From contig UQWV01000011.1 of NCBI GenBank assembly GCA_900544845.1, positions 1 to 44,308 of the forward strand: a DNA stretch of 44,308 nucleotides, in the 5' to 3' direction. The notes beneath the pieces were generated by a model. That model saw only the letters and a program-made list of their open reading frames with translations, searched no databases and was not told the DNA's origin. How positions within the stretch are numbered: the stretch's first letter is position 1; each line of letters begins with the position of its first letter. This DNA is from an uncultured Collinsella sp. Its GTDB lineage: Bacteria; Actinomycetota; Coriobacteriia; Coriobacteriales; Coriobacteriaceae. Shown piece by piece: positions 1-6,605 of this stretch. A program made the position numbers and the translations under genes.

Positions 1-336
1 TCGCAGCCCCGACCCGCGGTCACGAGCGGGGGCTCCTGTCGTTTCCGTGCCCCTGGATTGGGTCATAGTGTCTGACTGCTTGAGGGCTTTCGCCGCCTCG
101 CGAGCGCGCCGCTTGGGGTTCTTCGCGGGCTTGCTTGCCTCAGCCGGTTCGCCACCGAAGAACGAGAGCTTCTCCCATTTGCCGACAACGAATTGCAAAA
201 TCTCCTCATCGGACGGCTCCGCGCCGAAGACGATGCGGGCGACGCCGTACTTTCCGTCCTCGACATGCTCCGCCAGCCCGACCCAGAATTGGCCGTCGTG
301 ATATACGGTCAGGGTGGACGACACGCTGATCTGCAT
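1..336 (-). CDS. yjdF: YjdF family protein (DUF2992), 3' end beyond window
   Basis: Reading the minus strand from 336 gives an open frame of 112 codons that leaves the window at position 1. The N-terminus reads LTVYHDGQFWVGLAEHVED, followed by a GAEPSDEEILQFV segment. Both match the YjdF/DUF2992 family, whose members are about 130-150 residues with a basic, Lys/Arg/Glu-rich tail; here that tail begins at PKRRAREAAKAL. The molecular function is unknown. In Firmicutes the gene is typically controlled by the yjdF riboswitch, which responds to azaaromatic compounds. The ATG at 336 is preceded by AAGGAGGAACCAACC, a strong ribosome binding site. The first 53 bases are duplicated at 4927-4979. Family assignment is confident; whether the protein is complete cannot be seen. 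Confidence 0.85.
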   Translation of the reverse strand, partial: MQISVSSTLTVYHDGQFWVGLAEHVEDGKYGVARIVFGAEPSDEEILQFVVGKWEKLSFFGGEPAEASKPAKNPKRRAREAAKALKQSDTMTQSRGTETTGAPARDRGSGLR

Positions 337-420
337 GGTTGGTTCCTCCTTTATGTAGATGACCATGCAGAGAAGGGACAACCAAGGAGGCAGGTTACTG
401 ATGCGGACTAGCGCACGCCC
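284..420. repeat. direct repeat copy 1 (yjdF 5' end plus leader)
   Basis: These 137 bases recur in the same orientation at 4927-5063, offset by exactly 4643 with no indels and roughly a dozen substitutions, most of them in the outermost 15 bases (407-420). The repeat covers the first 53 bases of yjdF, the ribosome binding site and the 3' part of the leader. Its two copies bracket the ATPase remnant and the MerR-regulated operon. Confidence 0.95.
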
Positions 421-457
421 ACGACTACCCGACGGGGACTGTGTTTTCATCTCTGGT
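337..457 (-). promoter_or_regulatory. yjdF riboswitch-like leader with ribosome-binding-site sequestration
   Basis: About 120 nt separate the extended -10 box at 464-472 from the yjdF start. On the minus strand the leader contains CCTCCTT, which can pair with the AAGGAGG of the ribosome binding site. In the partial second copy (4980-5063) the anti-SD is CCTCTTT, which still pairs with AAAGGAGG through one G-U. That is what a translational switch would show. Its position before yjdF makes a yjdF-class riboswitch the obvious candidate. I could not verify the aptamer consensus by eye. Confidence 0.55.
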
Positions 458-463
458 GGTTGG

Positions 464-472
464 ATTGTAGCA
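464..472 (-). promoter_or_regulatory. extended -10 promoter for yjdF
   Basis: The minus strand reads TGCTACAAT, an extended -10 (TGnTAnAAT). No convincing -35 hexamer lies 17 nt upstream, as expected for this promoter type. The predicted start of transcription is near 457. Confidence 0.5.
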
Positions 473-548
473 CGTGCGAATGCGCCCGGCATCGCTGCTG
501 ACATGGCGCTACTGGGATTCGCTCCTCGATGCATCCTTGTGTGCATTG

Positions 549-599
549 CCTTCTCGGTTTCGAAACTTTAGAAATAATCGAGTTTCGAAACCGAGAAGG
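549..599. repeat. 19-bp perfect inverted repeat with two TTTCGAAA cores
   Basis: The arms are CCTTCTCGGTTTCGAAACT at 549-567 and its exact reverse complement at 581-599, with a 13-base loop. Each arm contains the self-complementary octamer TTTCGAAA, so the structure offers two operator-like sites as well as a hairpin. It ends nine bases before the ATG of the DUF4143 ATPase remnant. CTTTCGAAACT also occurs at 5083-5093 ahead of the intact ATPase, suggesting an operator for these genes. Confidence 0.85.
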
Positions 600-607
600 A
601 GTGGATT

Positions 608-1145
608 ATGGCTTGGGTAGACCGCAATACGTACCGACTCCACCGTGTTGGAGAGGCTGGCCGAGTACATGATGTACAACTCCGGCGACCTCAACTCGCC
701 CAACAACATCGCCAACGTCCTCGACGCCAACAGGGTTCCCACCAACCACGTCACCGTCGAGCGCTACATCTCGTACCTCCGCGACGCTTTCGCCTTCTAT
801 GAGGCGAAGCGCTATGACATCAAGGGGAAGAAGTACCTGAGCACGCAGGCGAAGCATTACGTATGCGACTCGGGAATGCGCTATGCGGTTCTGGGAACGC
901 GCGACATGGACTGGGGCCGCATGTACGAGAACGCGGTCTTCCTGGAGCTGATGAGGCGAGGGTACGAGACCTACGTCGGGAAGCTGTACCAAAAGGAGGT
1001 TGACTTCGTTGCGAAGAGGGGTCGGAGCTTGTCTACATCCAGGTAAGTGACGACATCGGCTCCGAATCGACGCTCGAGAGGGAGCTCGCGCCGCTTCTGT
1101 CCGTCAGGGATGCGTTCCCGAAGGTTCTCATTGACGACAGGGGTG
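608..1145 (+). pseudogene. DUF4143/AAA ATPase, internally deleted and frameshifted
   Basis: An ATG at 608 gives MAWVDRNTY, a normal start for this ATPase family. The sequence then jumps, in another frame, to the C-terminal half (DSTVLERLAEYMMYNSGDLN and onwards). Walker A, Walker B and the rest of the AAA domain are missing. The C-terminal part keeps the PD-(D/E)XK-like motif (LYQKEVDFVAKR). Near 1020 a frameshift is needed to continue into GSELVYIQVSDDIGSESTLE and LLSVRDAFPKVLIDD. After about 1130 homology stops and unrelated coding sequence follows. At least three lesions make the gene non-functional. It is the same family as the intact gene at 5194 but too divergent to be a recent copy. 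Confidence 0.8.
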
Positions 1146-1395
1146 AGCGTGGTGCCGTTCAAGAAGGACACGTACCTGTACGTCAAGGCCGGCAAGAGCG
1201 CATGGGCAGAGGCGCTGGTTCTGTCGCTGGCAAAGGGGACCGTCAGCATCGAGAGCCTCTTCGCCGAGCCGACCTACAGCGCGAAGACCAAGCGGGTCTA
1301 CGCGGTCCCCAGCAAGCTGAGCTACCACGGCAGGACCTTCAAGGTCGCCACGCTCGGTTGCAGCGTATACCCCAAGGCGAGCAAGGCGGTTGACT
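1146..1395 (+). pseudogene. fragment of a BspA-like leucine-rich-repeat surface protein (tentative)
   Basis: One frame reads VPFKKDTYLYVKAGKSAWAE and later YAVPSKLSYHGRTFKVATLG. The second stretch resembles the linker preceding BspA-type leucine-rich repeats (P-x-x-V/L-x-Y-x-G-x-x-Y/F-x-V). It has no start codon of its own, no signal peptide and no full repeat, and is fused directly to the ATPase remnant. I read it as a recombination scar carrying the end of a cell-surface gene. The family call is inference from a short segment. Confidence 0.4.
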
Positions 1396-1416
1396 GCCGT
1401 TGCCTAGGCAGTCTTG

Positions 1417-1884
1417 TCACATCGTTGCCGCAGTCCCCGGCGCAGTGCGCAGCTCCTGCCGAATCTTCCGAAAGCGTTCCGGGACTTCGGCAAGCTCCAT
1501 CTTCTGCGGGGCATCGACCGTACCCGCTTCCTTCGCCGTTTCGTAATACCAGCACTTGTAATCCACCATCTCCATGGTGTGCTGCAATTCCGCCATTCGC
1601 TGTTTCAGAACTTCTTGTTGGCGCCGGAACATGGCAAGGCGCAAATCGATGGTGTCGTCTCCTTGCAGCGCCATTTCGATGTACTGCCGGATGTCCTTGA
1701 TGGACATCCCGGCTTTCTTCATGCAACCGATCACCTGCAGCCATTCGATATCCGATTCCCGGAACATGCGAATGCCACCGGAGGAGCGCTCCACGAAGGG
1801 CAGCAGCCCCTCCTTGTCGTAGTAGCGCAAGGTGGACGCCGCAACCCCCAGCAGTTTCGCCATTTCCCCCACCGTATAGACCAT
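1417..1884 (-). CDS. MerR family transcriptional regulator
   Basis: The product is a 155-residue MerR protein. The N-terminal winged helix-turn-helix is clear (YTVGEMAKLLGVAASTLRYY then DKEGLLPF and IRMFRESDIEWLQVI). A coiled-coil dimerisation helix follows (FRRQQEVLKQRMAELQHTME). The C-terminal tail has one Cys (DYKCWYYETA) and lacks the cysteine cluster of metal sensors, so an electrophile or small-organic sensor of the AdhR/YfmP kind is more likely. I chose the ATG at 1884 because earlier in-frame codons run into the operator. The gene is divergent from the redox operon starting at 2018, with a MerR-type promoter between, so it most likely activates that operon and may repress itself. Confidence 0.88.
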   Translation of the reverse strand: MVYTVGEMAKLLGVAASTLRYYDKEGLLPFVERSSGGIRMFRESDIEWLQVIGCMKKAGMSIKDIRQYIEMALQGDDTIDLRLAMFRRQQEVLKQRMAELQHTMEMVDYKCWYYETAKEAGTVDAPQKMELAEVPERFRKIRQELRTAPGTAATM

Positions 1885-1916
1885 CTGAAAACCCCTCCGA
1901 ATTATTCCAGAATCTC

Positions 1917-1948
1917 CTTGACTTAAAGTTAACTTCAAGTTCTAGGAT
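1917..1948 (+). promoter_or_regulatory. MerR-type promoter/operator with 19-bp spacer
   Basis: A -35 box TTGACT (1918-1923) and a -10 box TAGGAT (1943-1948) are separated by 19 bp, the overlong spacing that MerR proteins correct by DNA distortion. The spacer contains the palindrome AAGTTAACTT, and CTTGA and TCAAG flank it as further dyad arms. It sits between merR and the operon at 2018 and points at the operon. Confidence 0.85.
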
Positions 1949-2017
1949 GCACATGAAGTTCAAAGGAAGCATGCTTCCAAACAGAATGTTTGTCAATCAT
2001 AAGGAGGGGAATCGAAC

Positions 2018-2740
2018 GTGAACAGGCCGTATGTTTTCTGCCACATGATGTGCGCTTTGGACGGAAAGATCATGGGCGGTTACATGGGAACGCCGCAGGG
2101 CAGAGCGGCGGGCGATGCGTTCTACGACATCGCCTTTGGGAAAGAGCCCTTTTACCATCACCAGGGCTGGCTGTCCGGCAGGGTGACAACGGACGACAAC
2201 TTCACCTTCTACAGGAAGCCGGACCTGAACGAAGATGCTCCGGCCGTTCCGGCAGATGATTTCATCGCGCAGCCGGACTTCGGAATGTTCTATGTTTCCG
2301 TGGACCCCCACGGCAAGCTGGGGTGGAAAAGCAGCACCCTGCGCTATGTGGACACCACCGCCCATGTCGTCGAGGTGCTGACAGGGCAGGTCGGCAACTC
2401 CTACAGGGCATTTTTGAGAAAGCTGGGAATCTCGTACATCATCGCGGGAGAAACGGAGCTGGATCACGGCCTGGCCCTTTCCAAGCTGAAAGAAGAATTC
2501 AACATCGAGACCCTGATGCTGGGCGGTGGCGGCGTGCTGAACTGGTCGTTCCTGCAAGCGGGGATGTGCGATGAGATCAGCATCGTGTTGGCGGCGGCGG
2601 CAGACGGGAGCCCGGATACGCCTCCGGTTTTCCGAGCCGCAGAAGGCATTTCGGAGAGCAAGGCCCTTGGCTTCACGCTGAAAGAGGCGAAGGCCATGGA
2701 CGGCGGGGCGGTCTGGCTGCGCTATGGCGTGAATCGATAA
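2018..2740 (+). CDS. RibD C-terminal-domain (DHFR-fold) reductase
   Basis: This 240-residue protein has the RibD-C/dihydrofolate-reductase-like fold, which reduces substrates with NADPH. Visible marks are the N-terminal strand MNRPYVFCHMMCALDGKIMG, the central YIIAGETELDHGLALSKLKE and the glycine-rich LMLGGGGVLNW, where NADPH is expected to bind. Stand-alone members lack the RibD deaminase domain and are usually general reductases, not riboflavin enzymes. The start is GTG at 2018, with AAGGAGGGG eight bases upstream. It is the first gene of the MerR-controlled operon. Substrate is unknown; a role in clearing reactive carbonyls or nitro compounds is inference from context. Confidence 0.8.
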   Translation: MNRPYVFCHMMCALDGKIMGGYMGTPQGRAAGDAFYDIAFGKEPFYHHQGWLSGRVTTDDNFTFYRKPDLNEDAPAVPADDFIAQPDFGMFYVSVDPHGKLGWKSSTLRYVDTTAHVVEVLTGQVGNSYRAFLRKLGISYIIAGETELDHGLALSKLKEEFNIETLMLGGGGVLNWSFLQAGMCDEISIVLAAAADGSPDTPPVFRAAEGISESKALGFTLKEAKAMDGGAVWLRYGVNR

Positions 2741-2762
2741 TCCTAAGCAGGAGGCTTCAATT

Positions 2763-3194
2763 ATGAGGTATGAACGAAAAGAGCAGTTCGAGAAGGTCAA
2801 CGCATTCGGCACGGGAACGGCGAACACCGCCTATGCCCAGTACTTCACCGGCGATTCGTTCCTGAATCCGCTGACCGATCCGGAAGGCGGCCTGTTCGCC
2901 GCCAACGTGACCTTCGAGCCGGGATGCCGCAACAACTGGCATATCCACCACGCGGACAAAGGAGGCGGTCAACTCCTGCTCTGCACGGCTGGCGAGGGCT
3001 GGTACCAGGAGGAAGGCAAGGCCGCTGTCAGCCTGCACGAGGGCAGCGTTGTGATGATCCCCGCCAACGTCAAGCACTGGCACGGAGCGAAGAAGGACAG
3101 CTGGTTCAGCCATATCGCCGTGGAGGTTCCCGGCGAGAATTGCGAGAACGAGTGGTGCGAGCCGGTATCCCATGAAGAGTACGCAAGGCTGTAG
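2763..3194 (+). CDS. cupin domain protein (CMD-associated)
   Basis: The 143-residue product is a single-domain cupin. Metal-binding residues are visible in motif 1 (NNWHIHHADKGGGQLLLCTA with a downstream G-E-G-W) and in motif 2 (VMIPANVKHWHGAKKDSW). Cupins of this length commonly sit next to carboxymuconolactone-decarboxylase-like genes, as here, where the CMD gene starts 13 bases after the stop. AGGAGG precedes the ATG. The reaction is unknown; a redox-linked or detoxifying role in the operon is inferred. Confidence 0.83.
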   Translation: MRYERKEQFEKVNAFGTGTANTAYAQYFTGDSFLNPLTDPEGGLFAANVTFEPGCRNNWHIHHADKGGGQLLLCTAGEGWYQEEGKAAVSLHEGSVVMIPANVKHWHGAKKDSWFSHIAVEVPGENCENEWCEPVSHEEYARL

Positions 3195-3207
3195 GGAGGA
3201 ACGAAAC

Positions 3208-3534
3208 ATGGCAGTCAAGCAGACGGCAGGCAGAGATGCCCTAGGCGAATTCGCCCCGAAATTCGCGGAACTGAACGATGACGTGCTCTTCGGAGAGGTC
3301 TGGAGCCGAGAGGGGCAGCTCAGCCTCCGCGACCGCTCCCTCGTGACCGTCGTCGCGCTGATGGCTCAGGGGCTTACCGATGAGAGCTTCCGCTATCACC
3401 TGGCGGAGGCAAAGAAGAACGGTATTACAAAAGAAGAAATCGCGGAGGTCGTGACCCATGCAGCCTTCTACTGCGGCTGGCCCAAGGCGTGGGCGGTTTT
3501 CCGCATGGCAAAGGATATCTGGGGCGAGGAGTAG
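3208..3534 (+). CDS. carboxymuconolactone decarboxylase (CMD) family protein
   Basis: The 108-residue product matches the small CMD fold: SLRDRSLVTVVALMAQG, then FRYHLAEAKKNGITKEEI and the signature AEVVTHAAFYCGWPKAWAVF. The AhpD CxxC pair is absent; only one Cys lies in the signature helix, so AhpD-type peroxidase activity is unlikely. I chose the ATG at 3208, which has GGGAGGAACG just upstream; an upstream ATG in the cupin gene has no ribosome binding site. It is tightly packed between the cupin and the aldo-keto reductase (4-nt gap), so co-translation is expected. Confidence 0.85.
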   Translation: MAVKQTAGRDALGEFAPKFAELNDDVLFGEVWSREGQLSLRDRSLVTVVALMAQGLTDESFRYHLAEAKKNGITKEEIAEVVTHAAFYCGWPKAWAVFRMAKDIWGEE

Positions 3535-3538
3535 AACG

Positions 3539-4408
3539 ATGATCTTGAATGAAACCTACCCGTTGGCAAACGGAGTTCAGGTTCCCAAGCTGGGACTGGG
3601 CACCTGGTTCATCGACGATGCCGAGGCGGCGGAAGCCGTTCGCGAGGCGGTAAAGCTGGGCTATCGCCTAATCGACACCGCGCAGGCCTACGGAAACGAA
3701 CGCGGCGTCGGCGAGGGCGTGCGCACCTGCGGCGTTCGCCGGGAAGAGCTGTTCGTCGCCAGCAAGGTCGCGGCAGAGCTGAAGACCTACGAGGATGCGG
3801 CGAAGTCCATCGACGAGACGCTGGAGAGGATGGGGCTCGACTACCTCGACCAGATGATCGTCCACTCTCCCCAACCGTGGAGCGAGTTCCGTGTGGAGAA
3901 GCGCTATTTCGAGGAGAACAAGGAGGTCTGGCGTGCGTTGGAGGACGCGCGGGCGGCGGGCAAGGTCAAGGTAATCGGCGTGTCCAACTTCCTGCAAGAT
4001 GACCTTGAGAACCTCCTGGGCTCTTGCCGCGTGATGCCCATGGTCAATCAGATCCTCCTGCACATCACCAACACCGATTCGGCATTGGTGGACTTCTGCA
4101 AGGCGCAGGGCATCCAGGTGGAGGCATACTCTCCCATTGCCCACGGCGAGGCGCTGAAGAATCCGGCGATCGTTAAGATGGCAGAGAAGTACGGCGTATC
4201 TGCCGCCCAGCTCTGCATCCGCTATGTCCTTCAGCTTGGAGCCGTCGCGCTTCCCAAGACGGCAGACCCCGCCCACATGGAAAGCAACGCGGACGTGGAT
4301 TTCGCGATCTCCGAGGAAGACATGGCAACTCTCAAGAACATGGAGCGCATCGCCGACTATGGTGACTTCAGCGCATTTCCCGTGTTCAGCGGAAAGCCTC
4401 TTGCATGA
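3539..4408 (+). CDS. aldo-keto reductase
   Basis: A 289-residue, full-length aldo-keto reductase. The catalytic tetrad is intact: Asp46 and Tyr51 (LIDTAQAYGNE), Lys76 (VASKV) and His109 (DQMIVHSPQPW). The NADPH-binding C-terminal part is also present (VALPKTADPAHMESN). It should reduce aldehydes or ketones with NADPH in the cytosol. The ATG at 3539 lies four bases after the CMD stop and follows GGCGAGGAG. Its position in a MerR-regulated redox operon fits carbonyl or electrophile detoxification, but the physiological substrate cannot be read from sequence. Confidence 0.93.
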   Translation: MILNETYPLANGVQVPKLGLGTWFIDDAEAAEAVREAVKLGYRLIDTAQAYGNERGVGEGVRTCGVRREELFVASKVAAELKTYEDAAKSIDETLERMGLDYLDQMIVHSPQPWSEFRVEKRYFEENKEVWRALEDARAAGKVKVIGVSNFLQDDLENLLGSCRVMPMVNQILLHITNTDSALVDFCKAQGIQVEAYSPIAHGEALKNPAIVKMAEKYGVSAAQLCIRYVLQLGAVALPKTADPAHMESNADVDFAISEEDMATLKNMERIADYGDFSAFPVFSGKPLA

Positions 4409-4422
4409 GGAGAAAGCGCGAA

Positions 4423-4899
4423 ATGAAAACCTTGATTCTGTACTACTCCTACGGAGGCAACACGAAGCGCATCGCCGAGATGATCCAGAGGGAAATCAGC
4501 GGGGATATTGCTCGTATGGATACGGTTGTTCCCTACGATGGCGATTATGATGAAGTCGTCAATCAGGGGCAGCGTGAGATTGCCGAGGGTTATTGCCCGG
4601 AACTGAAGCCGCTGCACATTGGCTGGAGAGATTACGACACCATCATCCTGGGTTCTCCTGTCTGGTGGTACACCTTTGCGCCCGCCATGCGCAGTTTCCT
4701 GGAGCGGGCTGACCTGACCGGGAAGATCGTGTATCCGTTTGCCACCAATGGCGGCTGGCCGGGACACGCGCTGAAGGACTTTGAGGAAGCCTGCAAGGGA
4801 GCAATCGTGAAGCCGGGCCTCAATGTGCAGTTCGATGAATCCATGCTCCGTACTTCCGAGAAAGATATTCAGGCATGGATTAATACAATCCCCAGATAA
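4423..4899 (+). CDS. flavodoxin-like protein
   Basis: The 158-residue product has a flavodoxin fold. The FMN phosphate loop is YYSYGGNTKRIAE, and the isoalloxazine loops appear as ILGSPVWWYTFAPAMRSFLE and PFATNGGWPGHALKDFEE. An earlier ATG at 4405 overlaps the previous stop, but the ATG at 4423 has GAGGAG at proper distance, so I use it. It closes the MerR operon and could pass electrons to, or act alongside, the reductases before it. After its stop only about 27 bases precede the second yjdF repeat copy. Confidence 0.9.
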   Translation: MKTLILYYSYGGNTKRIAEMIQREISGDIARMDTVVPYDGDYDEVVNQGQREIAEGYCPELKPLHIGWRDYDTIILGSPVWWYTFAPAMRSFLERADLTGKIVYPFATNGGWPGHALKDFEEACKGAIVKPGLNVQFDESMLRTSEKDIQAWINTIPR

Positions 4900-4926
4900 T
4901 CGATCTGCAGCTTTCGGCATCCGCCA

Positions 4927-5063
4927 CAGAACTGGCCGTCGTGATATACGGTCAGGGTGGATGACACGCTGATCTGCATGGCTGGTTCCTCCTTTATGTA
5001 GATGACCATGCAGAGAAGGGACAACCAAAGAGGCAGGTTACTGATGCGGGTCCCCGTACGCCC
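4927..5063 (-). pseudogene. direct repeat copy 2: truncated yjdF start plus partial riboswitch leader
   Basis: This is the partner of 284-420. On the minus strand it contains a yjdF ATG at 4979, the ribosome binding site and about 17 matching codons up to 4927, after which homology stops and the frame runs into the flavodoxin gene's end. Upstream the leader matches to 5063 and then diverges, so neither the promoter nor the 5' part of the leader is duplicated. It is a non-functional fragment. It sits divergently to a DUF4143 ATPase, the same arrangement as copy 1. Confidence 0.85.
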
Positions 5064-5082
5064 CTATGCATGCTGCTCCGTC

Positions 5083-5187
5083 GCTTTCGAAACTAAGTGA
5101 GAATGAGTTATCGGTATGCTTTTTTATAAAATGTAAAAAAGTACCCCCATAACTGATAAAATGGACGCTGGAAAAAAGGGGGAGGGG
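5083..5187 (+). promoter_or_regulatory. upstream region of DUF4143 ATPase: TTTCGAAA site and AT-rich promoter
   Basis: CTTTCGAAACT (5083-5093) repeats the core of the inverted repeat at 549-599. It is followed by AGTTAT, an AT-rich stretch with TATAAAAT, then ATAACT and GATAAAAT, and finally the ribosome binding site GGGGGAGGGG. AGTTAT and ATAACT form short inverted arms around the AT-rich core. This looks like a regulated promoter; the exact -35/-10 pair is unclear. Confidence 0.4.
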
Positions 5188-5193
5188 TGAATC

Positions 5194-6429
5194 TTGCGTA
5201 TATACCGACGTGAAAAGTATCTAAAGCGAATGCGTGGTTTCTACCACGATGACGGGATGATCAAGGTGATCACCGGTGTTCGCAGGTGCGGTAAATCCTG
5301 CCTCATGCAATCAATCGCAGACGAACTTGTGGAATCCGGTGTAGCGAGCGACCACATCATCTATATCGACCTTGACTCACGGGAGAACAGGAAGGTCAAG
5401 ACGACCGATGAGCTCGAAAATCTGATTGACACGTCGACCCCAGCAGACACTGAGGGGACGAAGTACCTCTTCATCGATGAGATTCAGAACGTCAAGGAAT
5501 TCGAGCTGCTCATCAACGGCTACCGGACAGATGGCGGTTGGTCCATCTTCATTACCGGTTCGAATTCATATCTGCTTTCTGGGCAGCTTGTTACAAAGCT
5601 GACGGGTCGCTATATCGAGTTCGAGGTGTTTCCACTCGATTTTGCGGAATATATCGATATGAAGCGTTTTCTCGGCAAGCCTGTCAATGACCTTCTCGTG
5701 GGAGAGTTTACCGAGTACCTGACCCTTGGAGGCTTTCCCAAAGCGCTTGAGTATGAGGGCGAGGATGAAAAGCGCACCTATATCAAGGGTGTTATTCATG
5801 AGATCTTTGAAAAGGACGTAAAACATTCGAACAAAATTAAGAATGTCTCGGTTTTCGATGCCGTCCAGACGTATCTCATCAACAACTTTGGTGCGCCGAC
5901 GAACCTGAAGAACCTCCTTGCGTACTTCAATGATGTCGAGAAGATTCCCATCAAGCGCGAAACGCTCAATCGGTATATCCAGATTCTTGTTGACGCGAAG
6001 ATCCTTTATCGCTGCTCGAGGTTCGATCTCAAGTCTCGGCGATCGCTTATCCGCGAAGAGAAGTACTACCTGGCTGATCCCGGCTTCTATTTCGCCATGA
6101 ACACGGATGCGAGGATTAACTACGGACCGGCGTTGGAGAACGTGCTCTACCTCTATCTTGCATCGCGCGGGTACGAGCTTTCTGTGGGCCGTATTGGGAA
6201 GCTCGAGTGTGACTTCATCGCTCGTAGGCGCAATGCTTACGCCTATATCCAGGTTTCTATGTCGATTGCCGACAGAGGCGTCGAGGAGCGCGAGTACAGG
6301 CCGTTCGGCCACATCAGGGATGGGTATCCGCGCTACTTGTTCACGCTTGATCCTCTATTGCAGGAGAGGGATGGCGTCAGGCACCTTAACATGGCATCGT
6401 TTATGCAAGATGGCGGTGATCTTATTTGA
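5194..6429 (+). CDS. AAA+ ATPase with DUF4143 domain
   Basis: A 411-residue protein of normal length for this family. Walker A is GVRRCGKSC (about residues 28-36), Walker B is KYLFIDEIQN (about 90-100) and an arginine-sensor-like ITGSNSYLLSG follows. The C-terminal DUF4143 half carries a PD-(D/E)XK-like signature (VGRIGKLECDFIARR then YAYIQVSMSI). The start is TTG at 5194, six bases after a strong ribosome binding site; the next ATG (5230) would remove conserved N-terminal residues. These ATPases are abundant in gut Coriobacteriia and Firmicutes, and their role is unknown. It is complete, unlike the relatives at 608 and 11363. Confidence 0.88.
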   Translation: MRIYRREKYLKRMRGFYHDDGMIKVITGVRRCGKSCLMQSIADELVESGVASDHIIYIDLDSRENRKVKTTDELENLIDTSTPADTEGTKYLFIDEIQNVKEFELLINGYRTDGGWSIFITGSNSYLLSGQLVTKLTGRYIEFEVFPLDFAEYIDMKRFLGKPVNDLLVGEFTEYLTLGGFPKALEYEGEDEKRTYIKGVIHEIFEKDVKHSNKIKNVSVFDAVQTYLINNFGAPTNLKNLLAYFNDVEKIPIKRETLNRYIQILVDAKILYRCSRFDLKSRRSLIREEKYYLADPGFYFAMNTDARINYGPALENVLYLYLASRGYELSVGRIGKLECDFIARRRNAYAYIQVSMSIADRGVEEREYRPFGHIRDGYPRYLFTLDPLLQERDGVRHLNMASFMQDGGDLI

Positions 6430-6455
6430 GTGGTGGCCAGATCCCTTTGACGGCG

Positions 6456-6605
6456 TTATCGAACGTGTGCGTTCTCGTAGGCACCTTTGATCTCTTCCGG
6501 CAAATCGTCGGGAATCAGCGCCTTTACCCTATTCTCACTGCCATTCTGAATCGCCTGCTTGCAGTATCAGCATTTGAACCTCAGCATATCCAGCACACGG
6601 TTCAT
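6456..6605 (-). pseudogene. small ORF with in-frame UGA, coupled to sirtuin gene
   Basis: An ATG at 6605 overlaps the TGA of the preceding sirtuin gene in an ATGA junction, the usual sign of translational coupling. The frame reads MNRVLDMLRFKC, then TGA (6567-6569), then YCKQAIQNGSENRVKALIPD and about 16 more residues to TAA at 6456. With readthrough it would be a ~49-residue protein with a C-x-Y-C pair at the UGA. The simplest reading is a recent nonsense mutation (TGG to TGA) in a small zinc-ribbon-like gene. Selenocysteine is possible but no clear SECIS hairpin is apparent. I do not recognise the family. Confidence 0.35.

Noticed and set aside
1392..1413. GACTGCC/GGCAGTC hairpin as merR terminator
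   Set aside because: The stem is just four bases from the merR stop, but there is no T-tract; may be incidental.
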